Assembly (NCBI GenBank): GCA_010094025.1
Contig: ML991872.1
Coordinates: 1 to 64,000, forward strand
Reading direction: 5' to 3'
DNA length: 64,000 bases
Origin: Viridothelium virens
Taxonomy: Eukaryota; Ascomycota; Dothideomycetes; Trypetheliales; Trypetheliaceae
Made by a program: the position numbers and the translations under genes. The first letter of the stretch is position 1, and each line of letters starts with the position of its first letter. A model generated the notes under the pieces. It had not been told where the DNA came from. It saw only the letters and a list, made by a program, of their open reading frames with translations, and ran no database searches. Shown piece by piece: positions 11,303 to 22,831 of this stretch.

Positions 11303-11993
11303 CTATAGATTCAGGAGCCTACTAAAGTCTAGGAAAGGATCATCTAGTGATCGGTTAGATATGGATTTGATAGGTAAAGGTGTAGCCAGATTCTCAGCCG
11401 GAATCGAATCCGTCATTACCATTTGCGCAAAGGTCTGATCTTTGTGCTGGTACAATAGTGGCAAGGCTATAGCGTGCTGTAAGACTGAGGAAAGTGGAAA
11501 GCTGGATACTGATCCATCCATAATGGACTGCCAAAAGGCCATCTGCAATTTTATGCATGCGGGTGTCACTTTGCCTGAGGTATGCCGGCCAGACGCGCTA
11601 GCCCGATTGGAATTTCGGCATGAGGGTGGCCCTAGAATATGACCGTAAGCCATCAGCCGGCGGTCCGAAATCTTGCTCTTCCATTCACACCGCAATTGAG
11701 ATCTCCATGCGGGTTTGAATGAGCTTGGTCCACAGGCACTCGGTATCAAAAGAGCAACAACCTGATTCAAGTGCCGGTCTCGCTCAAATGTGCTATCCTG
11801 AAATAGCTCATGCTTCAAACGTGTCAACAAGATCCCGTGCCAGCAGAAGCCCCTTCGTGTGGCGACTCCAATCTCTCTGCACGTATGGCTCCTGGTAGGC
11901 GAGCGGCGTTTGAAAAGCGATGATGCCCACCCGATGCTGCATAGGCGAGCTCATACACAAGTACGGTAACTCAGCTGCTGCTGCGAAGTCCAA
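11303..11993 (-). CDS. Hypothetical protein, uncertain or degraded
   Basis: Two overlapping minus-strand frames, 11993-11808 (61 codons) and 11830-11303 (175 codons), could belong to one gene whose frame changes near 11820. I see no clear intron between them. The longer piece contains HLNQVVALLIPSACGPSSF and DQTFAQMVMTDSIPAENLA. I do not recognise a family. It lies tail-to-tail with the DUF6536 gene. It may be a pseudogene or a chance ORF. Confidence 0.3.
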
Positions 11994-13279
11994 TTGTTTG
12001 TACGTAAGCAGTAAGCAAGATGAGCTAGCTTTCTTTGTTTTTCAACTCGACCGCACCGCACCAGTCGTTCATGCACTGACAGGATCGACACTCCGTCCGT
12101 ATTCTCTCTGACTTGGGCCTTTTCTTATGCATCGGCACCCCCCAAACTCTTCCGTAATTAAAATTACGTACATTGCTCAGCCCTACCATACCTCTCTCCA
12201 GCCAGTTCGCTAACCCCCGGTGAGCTCCGGGGGCGAAACTGTGGGGAAAGCTCTGCTGAAATGTTCTATTCAGGACGGAGTACCCCGGCCAGGTATTTCA
12301 CTGGTAGGTAGGTGTGCACTTGCTAGCTGAAGTGCAATATCTTTCTTCGTCTAGCTCCGTTAGTTGCCGGCTTTCTTAATAGCTATGTCACTCTGATCGA
12401 CCCGCTGCAGTCCGCGCACTGGCCTAACGTACATCCAGATCCAAATTCAGAAAAGCAATTATTTGCGACGAGCAACATCCTGTGCTACCAGTTTCCGGTT
12501 TCCTAATTCTTCACCAAGCGCCAATGATAGCAAGACCGAATTTACACAGTGTTTACTTCGGGTTACATGGACGCACATGAACCCCGTTCCGTAGTACCAG
12601 TCTCTTGTTACACAGGCTTCTGAAGAGCTCTGGATCAATTCAAATTGGACGCCTTTCGTTTACCTTCGGGTCTCCTCTAAGCTGAGCTGATACTGCGCGG
12701 ATTTGCCTTGGCCTCTGCACCGAATGGTATCCCTCTTTGACAGCCTTCTCCAGGTTTCTGGCTGACATCTGTCAGCTAGGCACTCTGCTGCAGGCAGACC
12801 TCAGATCTCCGGTCTGCTGATATCTGCATATGAGCGTGGTCGGAGCCATGATAGTAGCAGGCCCCGAAAAATCATTGGCTGGGCTATCCTAGAAAACAAT
12901 ACATCGATCTAATATTTTCTCCACCGAGGATCGATCAGAACTTACGTCCCTTGGCTGGCTCTGTTTACTGCTTCGGTCTTGCTGTGCTTGGCCCCGACCA
13001 ATCCAAGCTGCAGGCTCTACAAAGCGGCATGCTCTCAATACCTTCGGCACAGGGAGTGCAACCCTGCTGCCTTGTTAACGGAGATTAGCTCCGCCGATAC
13101 TGAACGGTAGAGCCCAAAGAACTATTTAAACTCTCATCATGTTCTCTCGTGGGAAAGAAGCAGTAGGCAGCATCTTCCTCAATCGCTCAAGTTGATCAAA
13201 GCTCCTGCTTGATAGCCTTCGCCTCTCTTTCGCTCAATAACTTCGTCAACCTCTTCATTGAAAGACAGGAGTTGCTATC
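11994..13279. other. Long intergenic region upstream of the Thr-rich secreted protein gene
   Basis: About 1.3 kb without a supported gene. It contains small inverted motifs such as CCCCGGTGAGCTCCGGGG near 12216-12233. It presumably serves as a long 5' regulatory region for the gene at 13280. Confidence 0.5.
13123..13130 (+). promoter_or_regulatory. TATA-like box of the secreted protein gene
   Basis: TATTTAAA lies about 150 bases upstream of the ATG at 13280, followed by pyrimidine-rich sequence (CTCTCATCATGTTCTCTCG) typical of highly expressed fungal genes. Confidence 0.45.
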
Positions 13280-13930
13280 ATGCAGTTCACCACGGGACTT
13301 GTTGCTCTTATTGCCTCCAGTGGCTTCGTTGCTGCCATGCCGGGTGGTAGTTCTAGCGGTTGGGGCTCTACTTTAACATCATCGTACTGGAGCTCTTCCA
13401 CTTGTTCGGATGTCTATAAGACTGAAACTACCACCACTGAGGTGCCATATACGACATTTGTCACCACCACAGTCTACAAGCCGGAGACGAAGACAGAAGA
13501 GGTACCAACGACAATTTACAAGACTTACTCAGGTAAATGGTCCTCTCATTCTTAAGGGCTTTGAAGCCTTCGTGAGCTAATGTTCATGCCAGTCACCGAA
13601 ACTAAGTACTCTACCTCTGTTGAGTACTCTACTGTCACCAAGCCCTACGTGGAGACTTCATGGAAGACAACATGCACAACGATTCCAGTGGTTGAAACAT
13701 CATACAAGACCGAGACCGAAACTGTTCCAGAGACGATCCCGTATACCACTTGGGTTGCGGAGACCTCAACTATTACAACTGAGGTTCCCAAGACTTATGT
13801 AACTTCAACCCCTTACCCAGAGACACTGACCAAGACGGGTGAGAAGCCTGTGACGACTACGTTCGTCAAGACGGAGTCAACCTGTGCAACACAGACTGGC
13901 TGGACGACTTATTCTCAGGGCGGCTGGTAG
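13280..13930 (+). CDS. Small secreted Thr-rich repetitive protein
   Basis: Two exons (13280-13532, 13593-13930) with a 60-base intron (GTAAAT...GCTAATG...CAG) give 196 aa. Residues 1-19 form a signal peptide (MQFTTGLVALIASSGFVAA). The mature part is built from degenerate repeats rich in Thr, Glu, Val, Tyr and Lys (YKTETTTTEVPYTTFV, YKPETKTEEVPTT, YKTETETVPETIPYTT). There are four Cys (in STCSD, TTCTT and STCATQ). No GPI-anchor tail is obvious, because the C-terminus YSQGGW is not hydrophobic. The composition suggests an O-mannosylated cell-wall or extracellular-matrix protein, which is inference. The repeats invite unequal recombination, so length variation among strains is likely. Confidence 0.85.
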
Positions 13931-14601
13931 AGAAGAGCTGCGCGATAATCCTGCAGCTCTACGCGAGTCGTTGAAGAAGGGAATAATTGATCGAATTTAT
14001 TCAGCACATAGAGTGCCTTCCACGCTCCTTATAATTTCAATGAGAGGAAACCGTCGAGAGGATCATCTGAAGATTTCTAGTTCTTCCAGATACGTAACCT
14101 AAAAAAACAAGCCAAGTATGAGCTACGACCAAAATGAGCAACCACAAGCTTGAACGCTTAGTCTTCCTTCCAGCCCTCCAATCATGAAGTGAATTAGCAC
14201 AAAGGACGGGTCTTCCAATAACTCGTTCCATAATGTGATTGAGATTCATATTATTTGGCGCCAGGGACCACTCCAGTTTGGGATCACGTGAGTGAAACCG
14301 ATTCGGATTCATCATATCATCATCTTCCACGCCATCCTCTTTAGACACCTTGAGGAGCTCGTTGTGTCTACAGCGAATCACGAAAAAGACATTTGCAATA
14401 TTCAGCTAGCAATCGTAAGATGACAGTATGGTTGATCCGCGACAATCCACGGCCAGAGCGGCTTCATGTAAGGTGTACCTATCTACCCGCTGCGAAGATA
14501 TTAGGTAGGTCCCGTCGCAAGGCTGGATGTAATGATTGAAGGGTGGGTCTCCACTTGTCAAATTCTGCTCCGCAAACGCATAAACCAGATCATTCTGTGT
14601 T
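13931..14601. other. Intergenic region upstream of the CorA-like gene
   Basis: 671 bases. Minus-strand ORFs of 114 and 70 codons occur here. They lack recognisable domains, and the second overlaps the start of the next gene, so I do not call them. Confidence 0.45.
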
Positions 14602-16809
14602 ATGGACAACACAGCCAAGGTGGAAGGCCTTCTGAAACAGCTCGACGCTCAACGAGATGCATATCTAGAAACCTTTTCCAAAGTGCATGAACTCCTTGCA
14701 CAGAATCTGGCTACCACAGCTCAGACGAAATTTGAATCTGAAGGATCTCCGGAGTCACCGAGATCACCAAGGCCATCGGCTTTCCGCATAACCACCGGAA
14801 GCACTGCGGAAGACCGTAAGCAATCTGAGGTACCATCGACACTACAAACATCCTCTGCCTCGAGAGCAACAGGTGAAGAGTCAGATCAGGAGCATGACGA
14901 GTGCTACTATGTGCAGGTACCATTGGAGCCACAAACTTATGATCATGAGGAGCTACGCGAGCATCTCCAAAACTACAAATGGGACTTTGGCTGCAAAAGA
15001 ATCCTAGAAACAGTTGTTGACAATCCAGTCCGTCTACAACAGGAGTGGCTCTTTCCAAATACTCCCGGTCCGGCAGATGACAGGAGCCACTACAGCGGCT
15101 ATCAAATCTTCGATGTTGGTACCGATGGCGCTCCTCTTCCTGTCGACGTTACCCAAGTCGAGTCCGTTACTAGCAAAGCGACTGCGATCTGGCACGCCAT
15201 TAAAGACATAAATCAACCTTCCAAGGAGCGAAAGGCTGTTGGTCGGATCACCACCTTGCGCGAACTCTCGCCAATCCTTTTTGGAGCCGTGCATCTGACT
15301 ATGTACCGGAGCTTCGACGTTGATGAGCTGTTTCGACACCTCGTTGACTCTGAATCCTCCTCTTCACACGTTCATCGTGCATTCTCGAACGATTCACGAC
15401 AGCAATCCTCTTTCGTCTTTAGCTTGGAGTACTTCACTATACTAGGTGACGAATGCAAACCTATGAAATGGCAACTAGCGGATCGCCAGGAACAGCGCGC
15501 CCGGCACCATATTCCCATCACACGCTGTAGTTCTGTCATTGCTCTCTCCTTAAGCGGAAAACCAATCCGTAAAGTCAGGAATCCAGGACGACGCGTCAAG
15601 AACAGCAGTAGCTACGGCCACGCCTACGACCCCTGGGCACCCTGGCAAGTCCTAAATCTCCAATGCTACCCCGACTGGAAATCCAGCACCGACGTGCACG
15701 AAAGTAGCCGCAACTACGTCAACGGCCCCGAAGCCTTCATGGTGACCCTCCTCGGCGAATACCGCGACGCGCAACGCCGCTTCGACGACATCTACCGGCG
15801 CATCACGAAGCTCATCACGCCCTCGCTAAACTTCATGTTCGACGCCTCGCTGCGCGACGCGCTCCTCTTCGAAGACCGCGACTTCACCTTCTCGCGCCGC
15901 TACTTCTGGGCCTTCCAGACGCTGGGCATCATCAACGACAGCATCAAATCCATGATCGACGCATACGACGACGCCTTCCCGGCGTCGGTGTGGGACGGGA
16001 CGCACAAGACGCTGTGGCCGCTGCTCGAGCCTGACGCGCCCCGCAGCGCGTTCTACCGCCGGAAGATGGCGTCGCTGAAACAGCAGTTCGAGGCGGAGAT
16101 CGCGAATCTGCGCGCGCTGATTGATGAGAATAATGCGCGTAGGGCGGAGGTCCGCTCGTTGAGGGATCAGCTGTTTAGCGGGACGTCGGTGCTGGAGTCC
16201 CGCAAGAGCGTCGAGCAGACGGAGATTACGGTGCAGCAGGGGCATAATATCAAGCTTCTCACGCTTGTGTCCATCTTCTTCTTGCCGCTTACGTTCGTGA
16301 CCAGCGTATTCGGAATGACGAATATGCCGGAGGGCGCGCATTTCTGGTTGTTTGGAGTGGTCACGGCGACGGTTTGTGTTCCGTTTTTTGTGCTGATTGG
16401 GAGCTTGAATACGACGCGGGGCATGAAATTCTGGAGGGAGAAGTCTGGGGTAGGGGTGCGGAAGATGGGAGAGTTGGTGGGATGGGTCATAGGGAGGAAG
16501 AAGAGGAGAGATGGGCTGAATGACCAGGGTACCAAGGGCGGGGAAGATGGCAATGATGGACAGGGGGAGCCGGTGACGCGAAGTCGGTCTGCACAGGAGG
16601 GAATTACAATGAGATTGATGAAGTGGGGAACGGGGAAGAGCGAGGTAATATCGGAGACGAAGGACGATGAGAAGAAGAGGGTAGACTCTAAGGCTATGGA
16701 GGATAATGGAAGTCAAAGTCAAGACGAGAGGAGGCCGAGTCGGCTAGTAGAGATGTTAAGGCAGGAAAAGGCGAGGGGTTCGGTGACAGGGGAGGAAATT
16801 TCGGTGTAA
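14602..16809 (+). CDS. CorA-like Mg2+ transporter family protein
   Basis: Single exon, 735 aa. A coiled N-terminus is followed by a disordered Ser/Pro-rich stretch to about residue 100. A large cytoplasmic domain comes next, then a long helix (KRKMASLKQQFEAEI region to about residue 530) leading to two closely spaced transmembrane helices near residues 555-610 (LLTLVSIFFLPLTFVTSVFGM and WLFGVVTATVCVPFFVLI). This is the CorA topology. The signature GMN at the end of the first helix is replaced by GMTNMP, as in many fungal CorA-like proteins, so Mg2+ transport is not assured. The tail is charged (RKKRRDG, then KDDEKKR). Third-position GC content rises sharply after about 15600. Confidence 0.85.
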   Translation: MDNTAKVEGLLKQLDAQRDAYLETFSKVHELLAQNLATTAQTKFESEGSPESPRSPRPSAFRITTGSTAEDRKQSEVPSTLQTSSASRATGEESDQEHDECYYVQVPLEPQTYDHEELREHLQNYKWDFGCKRILETVVDNPVRLQQEWLFPNTPGPADDRSHYSGYQIFDVGTDGAPLPVDVTQVESVTSKATAIWHAIKDINQPSKERKAVGRITTLRELSPILFGAVHLTMYRSFDVDELFRHLVDSESSSSHVHRAFSNDSRQQSSFVFSLEYFTILGDECKPMKWQLADRQEQRARHHIPITRCSSVIALSLSGKPIRKVRNPGRRVKNSSSYGHAYDPWAPWQVLNLQCYPDWKSSTDVHESSRNYVNGPEAFMVTLLGEYRDAQRRFDDIYRRITKLITPSLNFMFDASLRDALLFEDRDFTFSRRYFWAFQTLGIINDSIKSMIDAYDDAFPASVWDGTHKTLWPLLEPDAPRSAFYRRKMASLKQQFEAEIANLRALIDENNARRAEVRSLRDQLFSGTSVLESRKSVEQTEITVQQGHNIKLLTLVSIFFLPLTFVTSVFGMTNMPEGAHFWLFGVVTATVCVPFFVLIGSLNTTRGMKFWREKSGVGVRKMGELVGWVIGRKKRRDGLNDQGTKGGEDGNDGQGEPVTRSRSAQEGITMRLMKWGTGKSEVISETKDDEKKRVDSKAMEDNGSQSQDERRPSRLVEMLRQEKARGSVTGEEISV

Positions 16810-17045
16810 GATGCCTTTTAAGGTAGAGTACAAAAGTTTTCAGTCTATTTCACAGCTGGCAGTGTCATACCTATGGCGTATGGAAGATATAAATCATGAA
16901 ATCAACTCTTGGGAAAGAGCCATATCTACATAGCCTCAGTCTATCAAGGTAGGTGAGAACAGTTAAAATGCAATTGGCTAGTTCTATCTACAGACTTCTA
17001 AGCCCCGCATGACCGCCAGATATAAATCGTACAAGTGAGGCTAGC

Positions 17046-18157
17046 CTACTGCTCGGAAGCGGCGGCACCCGTGATGATCTCTACCAATTCACCAGTAATA
17101 ACAGCTTGTCGAGTTCGGTTGAAAAGAATCTGGAACTTATTGATCATGTCTCCAGCATTCTTTGAGGCATTCTGAGACATATTAGTGGATGACCAAACTC
17201 CATAAAGGCACAGACAGCATGACTTACGTCCATGGCGTTCCGTCGGGCCGAGATCTCACAAGCGTGGCCTTCAGCTAGGGCCCAATAGAGGGTGTTAGCA
17301 AGTGCGTATTCGGTCAAATTCTTAAGAACCTCATCGTCGATTTCAAATGCGGCGAAGTTGGCTAAAGCAGATCAATCAGTGACTGGGCCAAGTCGACATG
17401 AGACAAATCGGTCCTTACGCGATTCAGCAACAGCTTCCTCAGAAAATGCCTCGACGGTAGTAGGCTCATAGCTGGTGGCATTAATGAATTTGTTGTACAA
17501 CACCTTTATAGACGAGTAATCGGTGGGAAGCAGTGAGACCTGATCGGCAATGGCTTGGGCATCTGCGAAAGTCGGAATATCCTTGCCCAAGCCGGCAAAA
17601 CTCAACACGATTTGCCTCCCATTGCTTCTCGACAGCTGGCCTTTGCATTTCTCACCCACGATGGCTAAGTCCACATTCGGCTGCTCATTAAGCATCGCTC
17701 TCACTCTTCTTGAGAGACCTGAATGAATACCACCGCAGAGACCTTTGTCGGAGCTGCATACGACAAGTAGTTGTTTTTTGTCCTCCGCTTCGGTTGGCTT
17801 TGTTTCAGCTTCGTCGAAGACGGTTTTTGAGGTCTCGCCATAAGCACGGGAGTCATTCATGGCACGCTGGGCGCGGGTGAGCTTGGTAGAGGCAACGATT
17901 TTCATGGTCTTTGTGATTTTCTCAATGTTGCGAATCGACTTGAGACGACCCTCAATTTCTCGAAGCGTAGCGTAGTTGGCTGCATTGGCGACAGGCGATG
18001 CGACAGGCCTAGGCAAAAAAGCGTTTGTTAGAATCTGTACCCAATTGAAGCGACTCCGATTGCTTGAGCTCGTATGGGATTCCAGAGATGCGTACCGTGA
18101 GGAGGCGACGACGACACAGGCTCGGAAAGCCGGCCGGGCAGTCCGCGAGAGCATCAT
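17046..18157 (-). CDS. ATP3: Mitochondrial F1 ATP synthase gamma subunit
   Basis: Four exons on the minus strand (18157-18096, 18008-17419, 17361-17228, 17171-17046), with introns of 87, 57, 56 and canonical GT..AG ends, give about 303 aa, the usual length. The N-terminus ([19 protein letters not shown]) is a mitochondrial presequence. The mature protein starts near [22 protein letters not shown], the conserved N-terminal helix of the rotor shaft. [16 protein letters not shown] is also diagnostic. The C-terminal helix ends [21 protein letters not shown]. The subunit rotates inside the alpha3-beta3 ring to couple proton flow to ATP synthesis. There are two adjacent ATGs at the start (18157 and 18154). 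It is divergent from TOP1. Confidence 0.96.
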
Positions 18158-18701
18158 GACGATGATGATGAGCAAGCTTGGCAGTGGAGGTAGATATTCA
18201 CTGGTGCCTCGGAGGAGATGAATTGAGACACCACCAAGCTTTTGGTGACAGTACCTTATGCTTCGCTCTCCTCGGATGGTGAGTGTCGTGGTTTGCCCGG
18301 AGCTCACTTCACGCTAGCACCACTTATGGAGTAGCGCGTCACGAGATAAAGTCAGCCAATCAGACGCGAGCCGCTCATTCTGGCCGGAAGCGCATCAAGG
18401 AGACGAGCGAATCCGAGGGCCTTGGGCCTCGCATTCAAGAAGACAATCGTCTCGCCCATCTGACCTTTCTTCCTATTATCCACTTGCTTGCTCCTCCTCG
18501 CTTCACTCTACATACTCCACCCACCCTACTTCACCTTTTCGCCCCGCAGAAACCGCCATCGACGTCGCAAACACGCGCATTCTTCGCTACTCTTTCTCCA
18601 TATGCCGACGCTTCCCCACTGCTAACCTTCCTTTTGCTGCCTCAGGCCGCTTGCGCCAGCTAAGATACTCGATCAGACTGTCTCACTCTGCAATCCACAT
18701 C
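18158..18701. promoter_or_regulatory. Divergent promoter region ATP3 / TOP1
   Basis: 544 bases between the divergent starts of ATP3 and TOP1. Long pyrimidine runs (CTTTCTTCCTATTATCC, CTTGCTCCTCCTCGCTTC) precede the TOP1 start, as is common for fungal housekeeping genes. No gene is seen inside. Confidence 0.6.
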
Positions 18702-21700
18702 ATGTCTTCCTCCGACGATGACGTGCCCTTAGTGAAGGGAAAACAAACCAACGGTGGTAAGCTCATGCCTAGTCCGCTGGACACTTCCTAGCGCCTCCAC
18801 CCGCCTCAGCTCTTTTTCTTGCGGATCTGGCCGCCAAAATTCACGTGGGAAACTCTACCTCGTCGACTCACTTCCACTCCATACCTGTGCTGCAGCCTGA
18901 TACACAAACTCAAACAATCCTTATCACTAACATTATCTTCTCAGTCTCGGATAAGTCACCTGATGTCATACCCAAAAGCCTCGACAAAGAAATGGACAAG
19001 CAAGGCCCGAAGTCTAATGGCCACGTCGAACCCGGCATCTCCGTAGCCAACGGACCAGTCAATGAGATGGACGTGGATCAGCAAGGAGCAAACGGTGCCA
19101 ATGGGTCAGCACCGAACAAGCGCAAATCGAGGACCAGTGTCCCCTCCAAGAGCTACAAAGAAGCGTCAGACTCCGAAGATGATGAAAAGCCACTGGTGGG
19201 TCTGCCCCTACCCTACGCCAAATCCGTCTTCTTTCGCTGACTCTGCTACAGAGTAAGCGAAGGAAAACCACCACCAAGGAAGATGATTCCGACGATGAGC
19301 CCCTCGTTAGGAAAGCCGCTGTGACAAAGCCTCCGGAGGTAGCTGCTGCGCAGATCGGCGAAGAAGATGATTCGGATGTCCCACTAGACAAGAAACTCAC
19401 GAAACAAAAAGCCAACATTGAGAAGGCCGCAGAAAAAGAGGCCAAGGCGATTCGCTCGAACGATGCAAAGAAGCGGCGAGCTCGGAAAGCAGCTAGTGAT
19501 AGTGAGGACGAGAAGCCACTATCGAAGAAGAAGGCGGCTCCTGCAAAACCTACGCCTGCCAAGCCAAAGGCACGGACGAATGGAGTCAAGAAAGAAGAGT
19601 CAGAGGACGATGTGCCTCTTCGAAAGAAAGTCCAAGCAGCTGCTTCAACCCCCGACAAGAAGGGTAAGGGAAAGAAAGCTGTCAAAGAGGAAGAGGAGGT
19701 CGACTTCGAGGGAGAGGAGGATGATGAGAACAACTGGTGGAATGATCCAACCGGGGGTGATGACAGTATCAAGTGGAATACACTCGAGCACAATGGCGTC
19801 GTCTTCCCTCCACCATACGAACCGCTCCCAAAGAACGTTAAGCTGAAATATGATGGCATTCCCATTTCCCTTGAACCCGAGGCCGAAGAGGTCGCTACAT
19901 TCTTTGGCAGTATGCTTAACTCTACCCATAACGTCGAAAATCCTACCTTTCGACAGAATTTCTTTGCCGATTTCCAAGCTGTTCTTAAGAAGCATGGCAA
20001 AGGTGGCAGAGACAGAGATGGCAACCTCGTACAAATTGAGAAATTCGAGAAATGTGATTTCAAGTCTATCTTTGACTGGTTTGATACCGAACGAGAGAAG
20101 AAGAAAGCTCTGCCTGCAGCAGAGAAGAAAGCCATCAAAAAAGACAAAGATGAGAAGGAAGCTCCTTATGCGTACTGTCTTTGGAATGGCAAGAAACAGA
20201 AAGTTGGTAACTTTCGAGTCGAGCCTCCAGGCCTCTTCCGTGGTCGTGGTGAGCACCCTAAGACTGGTAAAGTCAAGAAACGTGTTCAAGCCGAACAAAT
20301 CACCATCAACATTGGCAAAGAGGCAACTGTACCTGCCCCGCCTGAAGGTCATGCCTGGAAAGAAATCAGGCACGACCAGACTGGGACCTGGCTAGCCATG
20401 TGGCAAGAGAACATCAATGGTGCCTACAAGTACGTCATGTTGGCTGCTAATTCCGATGTCAAAGGGCAAGCCGATCACAAGAAATTTGAAAAGGCGCGCG
20501 AGCTCAAGAAATACATTGATGTCATTCGAAAAGATTACACCCGGGATCTAAAATCCGAGGTCATGGCCGATCGTCAACGCGCTACTGCAGTCTATCTCAT
20601 TGACCAATTCGCCCTTCGGGCAGGCAATGAGAAGAATGAAGATGAAGCCGATACCGTTGGTTGCTGCTCACTCAAATATGAGCATATCACACTACAACCA
20701 CCAAACAAGGTCATTTTCGATTTTCTGGGTAAAGATAGTATTCGCTTCTATGATGAGGTTACCGTCGATGCGCAAGTCTTTAAAAACCTCAGGATTTTCA
20801 AGAAGGCGCCAAAGGGCGAAGGTGACGAGATCTTTGACCGTCTTAACACTGCTTCTCTCAACAAGCATCTCGGAAACTACATGCCTGGCCTTACTGCTAA
20901 AGTATTCCGTACCTACAACGCGTCGTGGACGATGGCAAAACTGCTTAAAGAAATGAAAGAGACCGGTCTCAGTATTCCAGAGAAGGTCAAGGATTACAAT
21001 GATGCAAATCGCAAAGTCGCCATTCTTTGCAATCATAAACGCACCGTCACAGCAGGCCACGCTGGGCAGATGGAGAAAATGCAAGATAAGGTAAGTCACC
21101 CTCTCCTACGCTGTTTCCGCTTCCTTTAAAGAAGCCTTGCCAATATTCTGTTCTCAGATCAACGGTCTCCGCTTCGAGCAATGGCGGATTCGGCAGATGA
21201 TGCTCGACCTCGACCCGAAAGAAAAGAAACGACGTGGTGCCGAGTTTTTCGAGCTACCCGAAGACTTGCAGGGTGAGGACTGGGTCAAGAACCATCACGC
21301 CGCACTTGTGGAAGAGCAGCGCCAGAAGATCACCAAGAAGTTCGAAAAGGACAATGAGAAGCTCAAAGCAAATGGCGAAAAGGAACTGAAGCAGAAAGAA
21401 CTCAAAGAGCGCATGGAAGTTGCGACTGATTTGGAGAAGAAGTTCAAGAGGGAGCTCAAGACTGGGAAAGTGGAAGCGGAGGGTAAGGGCGTGAACATTG
21501 AGAAGCTGGACGCCAGAGTGGAAAAGTTGGATGAACGGATCCGGAATATGAGCACGCAGGCAGAAGACAAGGATGCGAATAAGGAGGTCGCGCTTGGCAC
21601 GTCAAAGATTGTAAGTCTTATCGCTCGCCCTTACCTAATTATAAGCCTGCTGGAATCATGTCTGATGGGCGGCATGTTAGAACTACATCGATCCGCGTCT

Positions 21701-21815
21701 CACCGTCGTCTTCTCCAAGAAGTTTGACGTACCCATCGAACGCTTCTTCTCCAAGACACTCCGAGACAAGTTCAAGTGGGCTATTGAGAGTGTCGACGAG
21801 GATTGGGATTTCTAA
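18702..21815 (+). CDS. TOP1: DNA topoisomerase I (type IB)
   Basis: Five exons (18702-18756, 18945-19195, 19252-21090, 21158-21610, 21681-21815) give about 910 aa. The N-terminal ~230 residues are charged and disordered, with repeated SDSEDD and SDDDVPL patches and Lys-rich nuclear signals (KRKSRTS, KKRRARK). The core starts at [23 protein letters not shown] in a conserved manner. Catalytic residues are visible in [12 protein letters not shown] and CNHKRTV, and in the C-terminal NYIDPR, whose Tyr forms the covalent 3'-phosphotyrosine. A coiled linker (about residues 690-820) joins core and C-terminus. The enzyme relaxes supercoils in replication and transcription in the nucleus. Intron 4 falls two residues before the catalytic Tyr. 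The gene is intact. Confidence 0.96.
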
Positions 21816-22831
21816 ATGACCTTGCCCCTGCGGCATGTCACCACTACACCTGCGGAGCGCAATCTATTGCTAATCGTGCATTTTCAACCCCCTTGCCAAA
21901 GGCTTTTTCGCTCCAATTTTGAGGCAATTTGGATACAAGACAAGACTGGTGGCATGAATCGATATTCAGCATTTTCTTTCAGCATTCCTTTGTTCCTATT
22001 TCCAGCTGTACATCTCTGATTGAGTGTGCGTCGGGGCGTGCATCAGCGAGCATTCGATGCATTTGGACTGCGGCAGGAGCACTTGATTGCCCAATTTTCA
22101 GGGCCACTGGGGAGAATGATGACTTGGAAGGGAGATTGCAGATGACAGAAGGCGGTATGCCAGTTGCTCAGTTTAGCTTACTGATCAATGTAACAGAGTT
22201 GTTGTCTTTACATGCTCCTTACATGGACTGCTGATCCTGCTTTATCCCTTTGACTGCAAGTGAAAGGTGGTCGGGTCAAGGAGCTCTTTCGGAGGTCTTG
22301 GTATTACGAGGCTGGACCCGTCCCGACCTGATTTTCGGATTTCTGCAGCACCCACTGGCTCAAAATGAAGGCCGGCTTTCTTGTCATGTTCAAGCTTCGG
22401 CCCACGATACCAACATCGGGAAAGCGAAATGTGAGTAGTAAGCGCTAGTCGACGGCCGAGGCTCCTTTTGCTCAAACTTTTCTTCACTAGGACAACTGTC
22501 GCCATGCACCTCTTGATAGGCTTTTGTCACGAATATGATCTGCACGGGGGATGAAGACGAGTGTCGAGGATCAATAGCTTGGCAAGCCAATTGGCGCTAG
22601 TGAGGCCTGAGAAGACAAGGTCTACACTCTACATGATTGGCCAGGTTTGTAGGCGCAAGCCTATTTGGTAAACCTGCAGAAGATGGCGCACCACCAGTAG
22701 CGATTGCGGCTCTGCTGTGTCAACAGAGAATCTTGCTCCTTAGCAGATTTTACTGCCTGCTCTGGGCGTTTGAACGATGCTGAATTTTCATTGTCTCATT
22801 TTGAGTCACCATTCTATGTTCACTCTGCAAA
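21816..22831. other. Intergenic region after TOP1
   Basis: About 1 kb. Only short unsupported ORFs (87 codons or fewer) are present. It holds the TOP1 3' end and the promoter of the next gene. Confidence 0.45.

Noticed and set aside
14406-14618. 70-codon minus-strand ORF before the CorA-like gene
   Set aside because: It overlaps the start of the CorA-like gene and lacks any recognisable feature.
15826-16722. 298-codon minus-strand ORF
   Set aside because: It is an Arg/His/Leu-rich antisense shadow of the GC-rich CorA-like gene and shows no domain.
19059-20147. 362-codon minus-strand ORF
   Set aside because: Antisense to TOP1. The Ser/Phe-rich composition mirrors the Glu/Lys-rich coding strand.
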